NCBI GenBank assembly: GCA_030141605.1
Contig: JAQGDQ010000585.1
Coordinates: forward strand, 25,310 to 89,309
Length of the DNA stretch: 64,000 nucleotides
Source of the DNA: Tubiluchus corallicola
Lineage: Eukaryota; Priapulida; Priapulimorpha; Priapulimorphida; Tubiluchidae
Direction of reading: 5' to 3'
Positions 39,601-51,800 of the stretch are shown here, one piece after another. The notes below the pieces were generated by a model. That model saw nothing but the letters and a program-made list of their open reading frames with translations, ran no database searches and had not been told where the DNA came from. The position numbers were made by a program, and so were the translations under genes. Position 1 is the first letter of the stretch, and every line of letters starts with the position of its first letter.

Positions 39601-42600
39601 ACGAATGTTAATTGTTGCAAATGTTGTGAAACTGTGATTGATTTTTTTGACCTGTTTGAATTGTCTGTTTGTCAACTGTTAAAGTCTTGTACTACTGTGT
39701 TGTCTATTATAATAGTTTAATGCATTTTCATTTTAATTTATCTGTCATTTTGCATACAATAGCAAAAGGCTTCATGTATTTTGATATTGATAACAAATAC
39801 ATATATTTCTTTAGTTCATAACACAATTTTTATTATAAATTCATAATACATATAATTCATAAACATGTCTCGCAACAAGCTGCTAAATAACTCGATTAGC
39901 TAAATAAATATTTAATGTCATACAAATAGGGGTGGTTGCTAGGTGACCTCTTGGTCTTACACCAGCCTGTCTCAATGTAGTGTTTATCATCTTAAAGAAA
40001 CATTGTATATTATTATAAGTGTAAATTTAAATGAAACAAATAGAATTTAATCTAATTTAATCATATTCTAGCTTATTGGTCAAAATGGAGTGCACAAGGA
40101 ATACTGCATCATTAATAACCTACCTGATTGCACCATCAAAGACTCCAGCCTGAAATGGAACACCTTGACCCATGTCCATCAGAATCAAATCACCTTCAAC
40201 TTCCCTGTCTTGAGCTACAGCTACAAAATGAACAAAAATCGATTAGACAAAGGGTAAATGTGCGTCTGTGGCCATTTTTCTCAATTGGCCATATGGCCGA
40301 TGTTGCTACGTAATTACAGTAGTCAAATTTAGATTGTTTTTATTTAATATCGAGGTCAAAATTGGAACTGAAAAGCTTACCCAGCATAGAAGGGCTTATA
40401 TCTAGTCCAACCCATGTATGTCCTTGATCGGTCAGCGTTTCGCCACTCAGACCTGAACCACAACTAAAAAACCGACAATAAAACGGTTAACAGTTAATGT
40501 CCTACACACAAACACAGAATTTTCCAAGTGAGCCTTGAAAAAAAACAAATAATAAATCCAATTAAAAATGAATAAAAAGGATAATTCCAGCTGAAGAAAA
40601 ATTGATACTAAATTATTCAGCACCCAGCAAGTTGGAAAATGGACAGAAGGTAGAAAAAGTAGTTCCGGGTAATTATTATGTCTAGGATGCTGCCTGTTGC
40701 CTACTGACCTCTAAAAGAGGTTACATATCTGAACATGGTAAAACACATCTCTGCCGGTTCAGTGCCTCAGTTGGCTTACAATAATTGCTCTTACAATAAA
40801 GAAACAGAGTGCAGCCCTGCCACCTACCACAACCATTATGTTACAGTAACAGCTAGCATACCTGCCACCTACCACAACCATTATGTTACAGTAACAGCTA
40901 GCATACTTCAAAACTGCTTACCCAAGATCAAGAATCATGGAAGGCACATCATCTGGAAGAGCTAACAATTCAATGGCTCTCTCCGACATCTTCAGTTGGA
41001 TATCAATCATACGAGAACTGAAACACACAAGGGAAACCTCTACTAAATGCCTCAGAGATGTGAGTAAATTACTCGGTCAATGATTCAGTAAAAGCTGTCA
41101 TTAATAAATAAATAAATTTTCATAACATGCCACGAAAACAGGCCAATGCATACATAAAATATGCGAGAAAGAAAATAGCAAAGTGGTGAAGAGGTGCATT
41201 AATTAATGAACATTAGACAACACTAAGCTTAGATAGCAAATGGATGGGTGAAACCGAGACCGATACTCATTTGAACAGACCATGTCTAGTTCTCTCGTTA
41301 AGGGAGTAGGGGATGTATAAACGATAAAATGTGACTGAGACACTTCTACTGGTTCAGTGTCTCAACTTGTCTTAAATAATAATATTATGTGCAGGACTTA
41401 CTATGGTCGTCATAAAAAGATAGGGCCAGCACTGACTGCTGAATTCTGACGTTCACTGCTGCAGTGCATAGAAAGTAAATTTTATCACTTAAATTGATTC
41501 TTCCTCAATTTTACAATCCTTCAACCTGATAATAATAACAAAACTCAAATCTCTTTTTTCAGATTAGAAGGTGCAAATTGAAAATACAGAGCTATTTTAA
41601 AAAAGGAAATGCAGCAATCCTTTACATTGTTTTTTTTTCGGAAACAGCAGATACGTTCAAACGCCACAGGTTTTAAAACTCTGGCATTAGAGAAAGCTTC
41701 TGCCGTACTCAAAAAGCTCTATAGTAAAACAATGGTGCTTTTATTTAATTAATTAGCAGTCGCAGCACAGTTTCAATAACTGTAACCTTTCTGTTTGCTA
41801 ATTTGTTATTCCTACCACTCCCAAAATCTTCTTTTTATGAAAAGCAAATGTTAAACGTATTGGACTTTTTTATTCTAGCATCAAATTCTGAAGAAAATGT
41901 TAAAAATACTAAAAATCTAATTTTTAACCCCCTACCAACTTTTCCGGCTAGAAACTAGTGCTGCAATTGTAAAAAAACTTCCAGACTCTGATTGCAGCTC
42001 ATGGAATTTGTCATTTTGTTTCAGGTTTTTAGAACCACACCCAAACCCAGAACTTCATCAGGAAGAGCCATTTGCTGGATTAAAACACGGTTTTAAAAGG
42101 GGGAGAAAGGTTTAAAGTGAAATATAAAATTTCAATCAGCATTGTAGACTATAACAAAGTTATTTTTCTTAGACAATGTAACAGTGTTGTATTTTAAATT
42201 GTAGCTTTTTCTTTGTTGCTGCTTTAATTAAATTTTAGATTATATAGGAGCTTAAATTACAAACAGAAAATAAAATAATTATACTAATCTGTAAAACAGG
42301 GAACTTGAGAGTTGCCTTGTTGGAAGAAATAAAGAAAAATACACCACATAAGTTTGAACTCGTCAAGTTCCCTTTCTCCACTCTATTTAAATTTTGATTC
42401 GTCAACTGACTACATTATGTAAATCATGATTATGCGTGAAATAAAATTCTTATGTCTTATACAATACAGGGGAGTGCTGTTACACTAATTAGTTGTATCA
42501 TACTTACTTCGAAGTATACTTTCTCGCTTCCTCCTCATTATAAAACTGCAAACAGATAAATGAAAAACAGTAATTAAAAATGAACTCATAATGTAACTGA

Positions 42601-42890
42601 TCAACGCCTCGGCCACCTAATTACACACTAAAAAACTTACTCAGCAAAATTGCTTGATATAAAAAGTTAGAAAACCGTTTAAAGCATTAAAACGTTAAAT
42701 TTAGAAATAAGTAACAAAAGTGCCGAAGTAGAACAGCATTTACAACACAGAAAACATGTTTATTTATACTGAATTACTAAAAGAAGAGCTTAAATCACGA
42801 TTTAGTGCTTATTGGCATTTAAGTTTGTTAAACTTTTTAAACATAACTTACAATTTCAGGAGGTGCTTGATGTTCAGGTCTTGAAGACAT
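33657..42890 (-). CDS. BUD23: BUD23, 18S rRNA (guanine-N7) methyltransferase (10 exons)
   Basis: SAM-dependent methyltransferase (WBSCR22/BUD23 family) that makes m7G in 18S rRNA with TRMT112 during 40S maturation. Coding exons on the minus strand: 42890-42852, 42545-42508, 41017-40922, 40463-40381, 40220-40124, 38124-38028, 36504-36362, 35084-34992, 34842-34753, 33711-33657. All have GT-AG borders and agreeing phases, summing to 831 nt (276 aa; human is about 281). The N-terminus [21 protein letters not shown], the SAM motif ILDLGCGSG (54-62), [79 protein letters not shown] and the basic tail [19 protein letters not shown] all match the family. The tail carries the nuclear/nucleolar targeting type of sequence. 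It starts 921 bp from DNAJC30 in the opposite direction. Introns hold an hAT-like MITE, an LTR fragment and foldback repeats. Confidence 0.96.
34130..34450. repeat. Relative of the 4.1-4.9 kb foldback element
   Basis: Shares the phrases GCAATAACTTGCTGACAG, AACTTGCTGCAAGTTACT and repeated AGTAACTCGC-type words with 4124-4930. It lies in the last BUD23 intron. Confidence 0.5.
35277..35735. mobile_element. hAT-like MITE with 8-bp target duplication
   Basis: Inverted ends CAGGGGTGTGCAAAAGGCC and a right end finishing TTTTCACACCCCTG, subterminal GGCCCGC words, and a perfect 8-bp duplication GATTATAG on both sides (35269-35276 and 35736-35743). No coding capacity. In the BUD23 intron between exons 8 and 7. 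Confidence 0.93.
38341..38555 (+). mobile_element. LTR fragment with TATA box, poly(A) signal and tRNA-Met-type primer site
   Basis: TATATAAAAG (about 38393), CAATAAAGG (about 38497) and then TGGATATCAGACGAG (about 38536), close to the TGGTATCAGAGC primer-binding site of copia-like elements. In the BUD23 intron between exons 6 and 5. No internal genes follow. Confidence 0.5.
40815..40904. repeat. Tandem duplication of 45 bp beside BUD23 exon 3
   Basis: CCTGCCACCTACCACAACCA and the following ATTATGTTACAGTAACAGCT are repeated exactly. It ends within 20 bp of the exon 3 donor. Confidence 0.9.
41790..41990. repeat. Dispersed repeat shared with 52840-53020
   Basis: Both contain TATTCTAGCATCAAATT, AAAATACTAAAAATCTAATTT and CTAGAAACTAGT in the same order. 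Type unknown; in BUD23 intron 2. Confidence 0.75.
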
Positions 42891-43811
42891 GATAAAAGTC
42901 ACATTAAAAGTAGTGAAATAATATCTCAAACCTTTCTCAAATAATGATCTGTGGACAAGTACTGTAAACTTAGTGTAAGCTGTAGTTACTGTACACACGT
43001 GCTGAAACCAGACACATTCAAGTGATGACATCTACTTTATAAAAAATAAAGGCGTTTCTAAAAGAGATAATCTGTTACTAACATAACTTTACTGAAAATA
43101 TTTTTGCAATCAGTGTATCTACTACATATTTTGACAATTGCTTTACGAGCTAAAAAAATTTATAATTGTCTTATTCGTTTTTTATCTTTGTTGGTCTGGA
43201 CGGCGGCAGTAACTACCCGGATGTGTCATGTCAGCCCGCTATGTAAAACTCAAGGATATTACTGGTAGATTCAGCGTGATCTTAATAGAAATGAAAGTTG
43301 TGTATAATTGACTCCGCCAACTTTGACTTTTGACGTAAAATGCAAACGATAGAAATATTGTTTCTTGAATTTATCTCCGAGAATATTACAGTTGGAAAGA
43401 AAAGTCGGTGATTATAACGTAGGCTATGTTGTTTCCTCGGTGTCCACTCTATCTGGTTAGGTAGACACAAATGACTATCACCGTGTAAGACACTGTGGTA
43501 CACCGTAGTAAGTGGCTCCCTCTATAGCTAAAATAAGAGGTAGACGGATTGTACAACTTTGTTTACTTTTTCTAATTGTTTACATTCTAGTTTATGTTTA
43601 TATTTTACAGGCTTCAGTTTTGCACACTCAACAAATATCAGAGTGAGTTTTAAAACTTCAAAATGATCTGGAACAGAAGGCATTGCTAGCTTAGTAACAA
43701 AATGAGTCATCGTGTTATAATTATAACAGAGTTGATTAAATGAAGCGTTAACTGCTGCTTCATCAGGGAAGTGAACAATGCATTGAATTCGAACAACTTT
43801 GGAGTGGAAAA
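42891..43811. promoter_or_regulatory. Shared BUD23/DNAJC30 divergent promoter region
   Basis: The two start codons are 921 bp apart and face away from each other, so the gap must hold both promoters and 5' UTRs. No TATA box in a convincing position was seen. It also contains part of a dispersed repeat (43431-43490) found again at 58371-58432, so the core promoters probably lie on either side of that insertion. Start sites cannot be fixed from sequence. Confidence 0.5.
43431..43490. repeat. Dispersed repeat shared with 58371-58432
   Basis: Both contain CCTCGGTGTCCACTCTATCT followed by GGTTAG, then CACAAAT and CACCGTGTAA. Confidence 0.8.
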
Positions 43812-44525
43812 ATGGCTCAACCTTTTAAAGTGATTTCTAGAAATCTGATGACATCGTCGGTGGCTAGTTTCCGCAAAGCAGGACGCGCCGATTACTATGA
43901 AACCCTCGGCATCTCGCGGCTTGCTACACAGACTCAGATAAAATCTGCTTTTTACGAACTGTCAAAGAAATACCACCCCGATGTCAACCCCGATGATGCT
44001 GCCACTCATAAATTATATACAGAAATAACAGAAGCTTATCAGGTCTTGGGAAACTATTATGCCCGAAGGAAGTATGATATGGGTACGTTGTCACCAGATT
44101 ATGGCCATACAGGTGACGTTCACGATACCACACCTGTGCAGAGTAAACAACGTCAGGCAGGAACAGTGCGGAAGAAAGCGGGTCCCTTTCGCCCTGACGG
44201 TATGCCGGGTGGTGCTGCAAAACTGTTCAACTTTGAGATCTATCAGGATGTGCATTACACAAACACCATCAGAAGAGAGAGGCAAGCAAAGGAAAAGAAA
44301 TACGACACGGCGAGAACGACGCGACAAGATGAACAAATCGCACATGCAACAAAATCGCTGTTCTATTTCCTACTCATACTAACTGGTGTCATTGTAATTG
44401 GAGATTCATTCAAACTGTGGAGTGTTCTTGATATTGGCAGCAAGCAACCAGAACTGTACATTAAAACTAGAAAAAAAGAACTAGAAGATGAAGATCAACG
44501 TCACCAAGTCAGTGAGGACACTTAA
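43812..44525 (+). CDS. DNAJC30: DNAJC30, mitochondrial J-domain protein
   Basis: Intronless 237-aa DnaJ-family protein. A basic N-terminus (1-26, Arg/Ser-rich, few acidic residues) fits mitochondrial import. The J domain spans about 27-92 (DYYETLGISRLATQTQIKSA) with the HPD motif at 55-57 and the following ITEAYQVLGNYYARRKYDMG. A Gly/Pro-rich linker leads to the DNAJC30-specific block (KLFNFEIYQDVHYTNTIRRE, about 137-156), then a basic helix and one transmembrane segment (about 181-199, LFYFLLILTGVIVIGDSF). Human DNAJC30 is also intronless with this layout; it associates with ATP synthase and helps complex I subunit turnover. The start is the first ATG of the frame, in context AAAAATGG. The C-terminus is longer and more charged than in mammals. 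It lies head to head with BUD23. Confidence 0.93.
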   Translation: MAQPFKVISRNLMTSSVASFRKAGRADYYETLGISRLATQTQIKSAFYELSKKYHPDVNPDDAATHKLYTEITEAYQVLGNYYARRKYDMGTLSPDYGHTGDVHDTTPVQSKQRQAGTVRKKAGPFRPDGMPGGAAKLFNFEIYQDVHYTNTIRRERQAKEKKYDTARTTRQDEQIAHATKSLFYFLLILTGVIVIGDSFKLWSVLDIGSKQPELYIKTRKKELEDEDQRHQVSEDT

Positions 44526-45099
44526 ACTAGTCATGGTTGTTCAGAACTGTGCTTTCATTTTCATGCCTAGAATTAGGCGACTCATTTACTACCTCGTATG
44601 AATCAGAATGGTGAGATTGTCTTGCTTTTAGGGCTTTGGTGACAACCAACTGTGACTGTGCCTTTACTCAGAAAATGTTAAAGTGCATAGCATTGACAGT
44701 AGCCTATTCGTGCCCTAGGGGCCTGTAATTTATTGCCAGACGTAGGACACTAATAATATAAGAAATACTGAGTGAAACTGGTCTTATGTTGGTAGTCTTT
44801 AACAAGGGCTTATTGCTATGTGACTTGGTTTATTCTTCCAAAATAGACCTTAAGGTGGCAGAAGTATCTTGGTTATACTCTGATGCACATACAGTGCCCC
44901 ACAATGAGAAAAATAGCTATAGACGGCTTGGCACTTTTCCTGCATGGTCACTCGTCCGTGTACTAACCAGCACCAGCATTGCCAGCATCAATGAACTTGT
45001 GAAACTTTGCTCACACTTTGACGACATATGAATGTTGTTGCAGAGGCAACAAATCTGGATCAGTCAAACCATGCTGCAGACAAATATTGTAGATGTGAA

Positions 45100-45105
45100 A
45101 ATAAA
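45100..45105 (+). promoter_or_regulatory. Possible DNAJC30 polyadenylation signal
   Basis: First clear AATAAA on the plus strand after the DNAJC30 stop, about 575 bp downstream. The 3' UTR between is open but has no convincing gene. Confidence 0.3.
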
Positions 45106-46282
45106 CAACAAATATCAAAATTTAAATATAGAAAGGTGAAAACTAGCCAGACTCTTTTACTGCGTTCCTCATGCTGATCGTGACTATGGAGCAAGTACTT
45201 AGGTGGTAAACGCACCTGTCAGTCTTGCGACTGAACAGGCCATTCCTTATCAAGGATTTTATACCTTGTATTCAACACCACTATGCAATGGCTTCGTTTG
45301 GACAAGACCACCACAATGTAGAGGGGGTGGGTCGAAAATAAATGGCATTTTGCCCCGGTAACAATATTTTCCTTGCTGTGAAATGTTTGTTTTTCAATTC
45401 ACTTTGAGCTGTGTGTTCACCTGCTGTTGTTACAGTGATCACAATTAAGTTGCAGCAAATTTGGTTGCAATGATAATTTTGCACAAATCAAGAATCCTAG
45501 TCAGCAAAAGATACAACAAAAAGTCATAATGCCCGGGGCCATATTGGTATAGCCCAAGACCCCTCAAGCTTGGGGGTCTCAAATTTGAGGGGGGGGGCTG
45601 CTAAAAGATTTTCAAATAATTTTTTTAATAGTGAGTAGCCTATAATTTTTTAATACTTGGCAACTGAATAATTCATTTAACTTAAAATAAAATTTCAGGT
45701 TTAAAAAAAGCAGGCCTGTGAATCTGAAAACCCAAGTTAAAAAAGCTGCTCGTGTTTATGACCCTTATTTGAGATAAAAGGCCCGTGTTTGAGATTTTTA
45801 TTTCAGATAAATGGCCCCAGTTTCGAGCCCCATTTGTAAATCATGGGATCTCGGTCCACTTTTCGGGCAAGTTAGAGGCTGGGTCCGTCTGAATGGGAGC
45901 CCCATAATTTCATTAACCCAGCAGTCTCCCAGCGTCATAATCCGGCCCTTGCTAATGCCTTATATTTACTTAGTTTTAATGATGCATGAACTGTTACACA
46001 ATGCATAAGCAAAGTGCCATTGTTGTCACACTCAGCCAGTGAAATCATCTAATTGCGCTTACGCGAAGTTGCCATGCAGTTCTGAATTTTTCGACAACCT
46101 TTTCACACCCAATCTGTCTCTCACGTAGATATGCACACCTGCCAGTCGGATTCAAAGCTCAAACAATAGTCTGTATAATGTATCCAATATTTATAGTGAA
46201 ATCGTGATGGATCTTACATAGTAATTGTAAAACAACAGAAATATTTGCTATATAAACATTTATTTGAATAAAATAGAATGTT

Positions 46283-46606
46283 CCAGACAGTAAAATAATG
46301 ACTGAACAACTGTACATTTCAGATGTTATGTAGATATAGAATTTAAAAAATATAATGTAATAAAATATAATCAATAAAACTATTTATATAGGTGGGTTAT
46401 TGAAGCAAATTATTTTACTGGGACGATTAAACAATTACAATTGTTGAATTTTTCAGACGGGTAAAACAATAATGACTGAACAATTGTACATTTCAGATGT
46501 TATGTAGATATAGAATTTGAAAAATATAATGTAATAAAATAATTTATATAGGTGGGTTATTGAAGCAAATTATTTTACTGGGACGATTAAACAATTACAA
46601 TTGTTG
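46283..46606. repeat. Direct duplication of about 160 bp
   Basis: 46283-46446 and 46454-46606 share TGTACATTTCAGATGTTATG, ATAGGTGGGTTATTGAAGCA and GGGACGATTAAACAATTACA. Confidence 0.9.
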
Positions 46607-48857
46607 TAAATTTTATCATCTTGTGACTCAAATTAAACCATAGTACTATGATTTAATAATCTTAACATTGACAATCAGTTGTTACATTTCTAGACCCATG
46701 CAATATGATGTAAGTTTTATCAATTTCTCAGCTGAACTATCATATCTCTAACTCAACTTAATTCGTATCTCACCTCTGATGAGTAAAGTAACTGTCGCAA
46801 GCAGTAGCGTTTAAAGGGTTAGGATCCCCAGGCACAATAGCTAGGGTGTTTTTCTGGGAGCGCTGCAAGCTCCGCCAGTGGGGTCCAAAAACCGACACAA
46901 AGATGCATTCTTTTAACAAAACAACCAATATGTACTTGTCACCTTGACACATTAGACGACAAGTGATTTCACAGGCCCCCGGAGAAACTAAGTATCTGGA
47001 AGATAACGTAACAGTAGAATGATATTACACTAGGCCTTCTTAGTCACTTAATAATCAATTAACGACAATCAATAATCAAGCAATTTCTGCTGCTGTAAAC
47101 TTACATTTTTTCTCTAATTACCCAGTTTAGTTTTCAAGTCAAGAGTTAAGCAAAGTTGACTTTAATAAGTAAGAATTGCAGCAAACACAGAAACTGAAAG
47201 AATTACTAGAATAAACTACGTATTCAGTGACAAAGTGAGAGTGTCCAACTTATACATAAATTTACTATTTTTAAAGGGTATTTGCTTCTCGAAACTAAAC
47301 GCATTTGTCCCAATGCAAAAGAGCACTTTTCGTGAAACATGATTGCGGCATAGGTGCAGACTTTTTTATCTATAAGCTGTCATTACACATACGTACAGCA
47401 CAGACACAATGTAAATTAGACACCTCGATAAGCTTAAAATGAGATTGATCACCGATGTCAAAACAATACAAAATAAAAATCAGTAAAAACACGATATTTC
47501 TAGACTAGGGTAATTCAGATCAACAAGCAGAAAGAAACCCAATTACATTTTGATGAGACACATTGAAAATATACTTCCAGTACAATAACATGAGAAAAAA
47601 TAATTAAAATAGCAAAGATTAATCTGAACTATGTAATGAGAATCGCTAATTATAATAAGAAATATTGAATAACACCAGACAGTCTTAAACTGGTAATAAA
47701 ACACATGGCATTAACCAGACCAGCTAGAAAGTGGAAAAATTTTACGTGTTAGCCAAGGCAGACATATGCATAAAAGGTCTGTACCAGATAGTGTCCATAA
47801 CCCTATATAATAAAATACATGTCGGCTTAAAAGAAATACGATGAAAACTAGCCGATGTTTTTCAGCCAAAAACATTATAACTCAAACTCTATTGCAATAC
47901 AGGGCAAATGAATTTAATGTCAATAAACTATTACTATCAAAGGTGTAGAAACAGACAAATGCTATGGTTTTTCTAGCAATAATGCAAGCTTTCTGTACTT
48001 AACTCAAGTTGTTGGCTACAAGTTATTATAAAATGGATTTGACTGGCATTGTTTGTTATATGGTAAGCAATGATAACCATTGAAAATTAAACGACATGAA
48101 ATTTCTCTAGCGTTTTAATGCAACCATGAACGTTTCTGACATTTTTGTCGGCTTCAAAGAACTTCAGTTGAATCTCAACTAACTTTCTTGAAACAGAAAA
48201 AAATGATTAGAAGATTCAAATGCCATGTTTGATATAAATTTGCACAAACAATTAAATGGTAAACAATTTGCTAGTTAATACAATAAACAATAGTAAACAA
48301 CACATGATACTCAATGCATTCTGAATATAATGGTTTCCATGCCAACTCCCTATTGAGTAAATTATCAGAGATTGTCAGATATCAAATTATAAAAATACTG
48401 AGATTAAAAATATCACATAATAGCATACAAATTCAAATGAAATAGTTGCATGTCGTAAGGTAAAACACAAAATACATCACCACTTTAATTATGAGCACTT
48501 ATTAAAGAAATAATAAAAACTTTTAAATAAATATTATTCTAATTATGATATAAACAAGATTGATAAAACGATACGGTAAAATATAATACTGGAAGCAAAA
48601 CGACGGAGAAAGAACAAGACATATAAAGATAATAAAACAGAAAAAAAAAATATATCATAACAATGTTCAAATTTTCCCAATGTAGACTTGGCATCACCAA
48701 ACCGGAAAATACATACATTTAAAACTTACAAGACAGTCTGAAAATATTAGTGTTTTGGTTTTTTAATCTTTGGCATTTGTGACTATCATGTCATGTATTA
48801 CACACCATTCCATTGAATTATGGAGGTTATTCACACCTCAGAAGCCAAGCATACCTT

Positions 48858-51800
48858 CTATTCTTCAAAGATGTCATCATAGTAATTCTAAAGATAAAAG
48901 CAACATCAATCAATGAACAGAGTTTTTATCATAACCTAAAAGTGACAGGTAAACCAAATTAACTATACTTACAGTTATTCATGCTATAAAGTCAAATTTA
49001 TTGTTGAAATTCATAACACTAGTAGTTGTTAATACAGTCAAACCTCCATATAACAAACCACTTTGGGACTCCAGAAAAAGTTGTCTCTAAGCGAGTTTGT
49101 CATTATAACAAGTTGCATTAATACATAGATGTCTATGCAAATATAAACATTTTGTTTTGGTAAAAAATCTGGCCATTAAGCGAGGTTGGTATTATAAAAG
49201 GGCCGTTATAATGAGGACTGAACTACATTAAAATTTATCAGCTAACAAGATACTGTAGAAGTACCACGTTTGACTATTAAATTGCATATCTGCTGGAACA
49301 AATGTTCCTTGTAATTAATACATTACAATATGCATTAATACAGTATACGTAATGCTTAAAGTACCTTAGTTATATACAGTGTTTTTGAAAACTGCAGATA
49401 TGGTATGCCAACTAGTTACAACACTGTATTGTATAAAGATTTGAGAAACACAATTTCATTGCAAGTTTAATTCATTATAATGAACAAAATTTAAACTCCA
49501 CAGCAGTAAAGAACAGTTGTGCATAACAATTATCATCAACACATTATTTCTACTCCAAAATTTTCACTCTAAAAAAACATTTCACTTACCAATGCATTAG
49601 GGCATATAACAGAGTCTGTGACATCAGATCCTGGCACAATGCCAGCATGATGCGTCAACTGGTCATCAAACTGGCCCTCTTTGGACAAATCCTCGGGACC
49701 ACGTCTTGCACGTGACTGTTGAATAAAGCAAAGAATGACATACTAAATCTGTCACAGCTAACTTCGGTTTGTGTGCTATCGTAGCGACATGCAAAAATGT
49801 ACAGTAACTTCTCAATTCCATTCAGTTTATTTGCTCGAATACACTATGGTTTACATTGGCAAAACACATTTAACACAATACAGGTCAAATAATACATGCA
49901 TATAAAATCAATGCATATTGGCTTTTATGCAAAAGCTTACTTTCACAGACAGTGGTTGTAATGTGCAGACAGACTTTTGGTGTATTGTACATTAACAAGG
50001 TTAAGTTAGCTACCTAATTATGATGTAGTACACACAAGAAAATCAGTATTGGGTAAACAATGAAAGAAAAAATGACACGTGAGTAGTACCTATCACAGCT
50101 TTAAATAAAGTTTATAAAGAAAATAATAATGAAAAATTTAAATAAATAACAAAATATACCCGGTATGTTGTGCAAATTATAAAACAGTAAGCGTCAATTA
50201 TTAGACTCACAGTTAATTGACACAAAACACCTGGAATTGGCTGCTCCTATTCAAATGTATATAAAAACTGCCGGTAACTGATTCCAATAACTCCGCAAAA
50301 TTGCCTCTATATATTTACTTCATGCATTTAAAATAAGATACTTGTATGTACCCAAAGAGTTTTTACTCCTTTTATGTCATCTTTACTTCACTTTTGTGTG
50401 CTATAATATGTAGAAACAGTCAAGTTAACTATAGCTTTCTTTCTAAGCGTGTACAGTGCATCTATCATATGCGCTAATATGTTAGCGTAGCGGTTTTGCT
50501 TTGAATCTGTCACCTGCTTATCTGCTGCAATTAAACTCATCATTTCTGGAAGCTAAGCATTTAGTCACTTGCCTACCGGTTGGCCTTTTGAAGCTCCTGC
50601 TCCTTTTCACAAGGTCATCACACCAACTGCAGCTCAAGCATTAGGTGACATGGTGTTTTGCTTGAATATGTACAGCACACAGTAACAGATTTTCAATGTT
50701 TTTATCGCTATGAGAATTTCATAAACCAACTTCTTCGTGAAGAAATGAAGCAACCGTCCTTTCATGAATTTTTGTAATTTTTAACGGTAATAATCGAATT
50801 TTTGAGATTTTTCTCTTTTTTGTTAATTCACATATAAACTATGCTTCTTAAATAATTGCACACGGTATTTTGACGTTAATTTGTTTCTAAAATTCATTTA
50901 AAGCCTTTGTAATGCATACCAAGTTGATGAGTGATAATTCATACTTGTATAGCAATAATATGCTAAACACTTCGGCTAACTGAATCAGTCGGTTAATTGG
51001 GTCAAAACACTTCCGTGCCAAAGTAAGTCTAATAAGTGGTACTAGTGTAGTACAAAAAAAATGATTACGAACCTTGATAAACGATCTAGCAGAATAGACA
51101 TCAGCATATGTCATGCTAAGGCTGCAGCCCCACGTAGTTAATACAAATGGCTGAAAAAGCAATAATGTCATCTTTAAAGTACATTAGTTTAACAATAACA
51201 TTTCATTGCCATTGTAAATGGTACAATACAGTTTGCACAGGCGAGGAACAAAAAACTAGCTATTAAATATAAGTTCTTTTTAATTTTAGTCCACAAGAAA
51301 GTGCATTAAGAGTAACAAATTGATATTTAATATTTTAGTTAACTTAAAAATGGCAAATAAATAAAAGCAATAAAGCCTGCTTAGTCAGTGTCAATGAAAC
51401 AAACTCACTATTTAATAAACTATATTTTTTTTTCAAATCAAATCTGTCTGAAAAACTTAAATACTGCACGTAAGAATAACTACTAGTGAATTAACCGTAT
51501 TTCTCATGTTAGTTTAAATTAAAACCCACAAGATAAAAGTACAAGATTTTAGTATTTACAGAAGGTTTAGATCAAGTTTAATTTGAAAACAATAAAATAA
51601 CACATGAAACCTAAATTTCTTCTTATTTCTAAACGACTGTGTTCAATTTCAATCAAGACAATTACAAATAAACAAATTCACATTTAAAATAAACATAAAC
51701 ATGTAAATAACAAACCATCTCAATAGATAAACATAAACATGTAAACAACCAACCTTCTCAATAGATAGGTAACGATACGGTGTAATTATGTGTCGACGTA

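Larger units (their letters stand above)
44526..48857. other. DNAJC30 3' UTR and gene-free spacer
   Basis: No gene recognised. The minus frame 46770-46952 has a plausible donor (CAGAG/GTGAG) and a low-repeat composition but no partner exon or known motif was found. Otherwise AT-rich with stops in all frames. Confidence 0.4.

Noticed and set aside
46770-46952. Minus-strand frame with a possible donor, as an isolated exon
   Set aside because: No partner exon, no family match, and surroundings look like repeat debris; recorded only as a spacer note.
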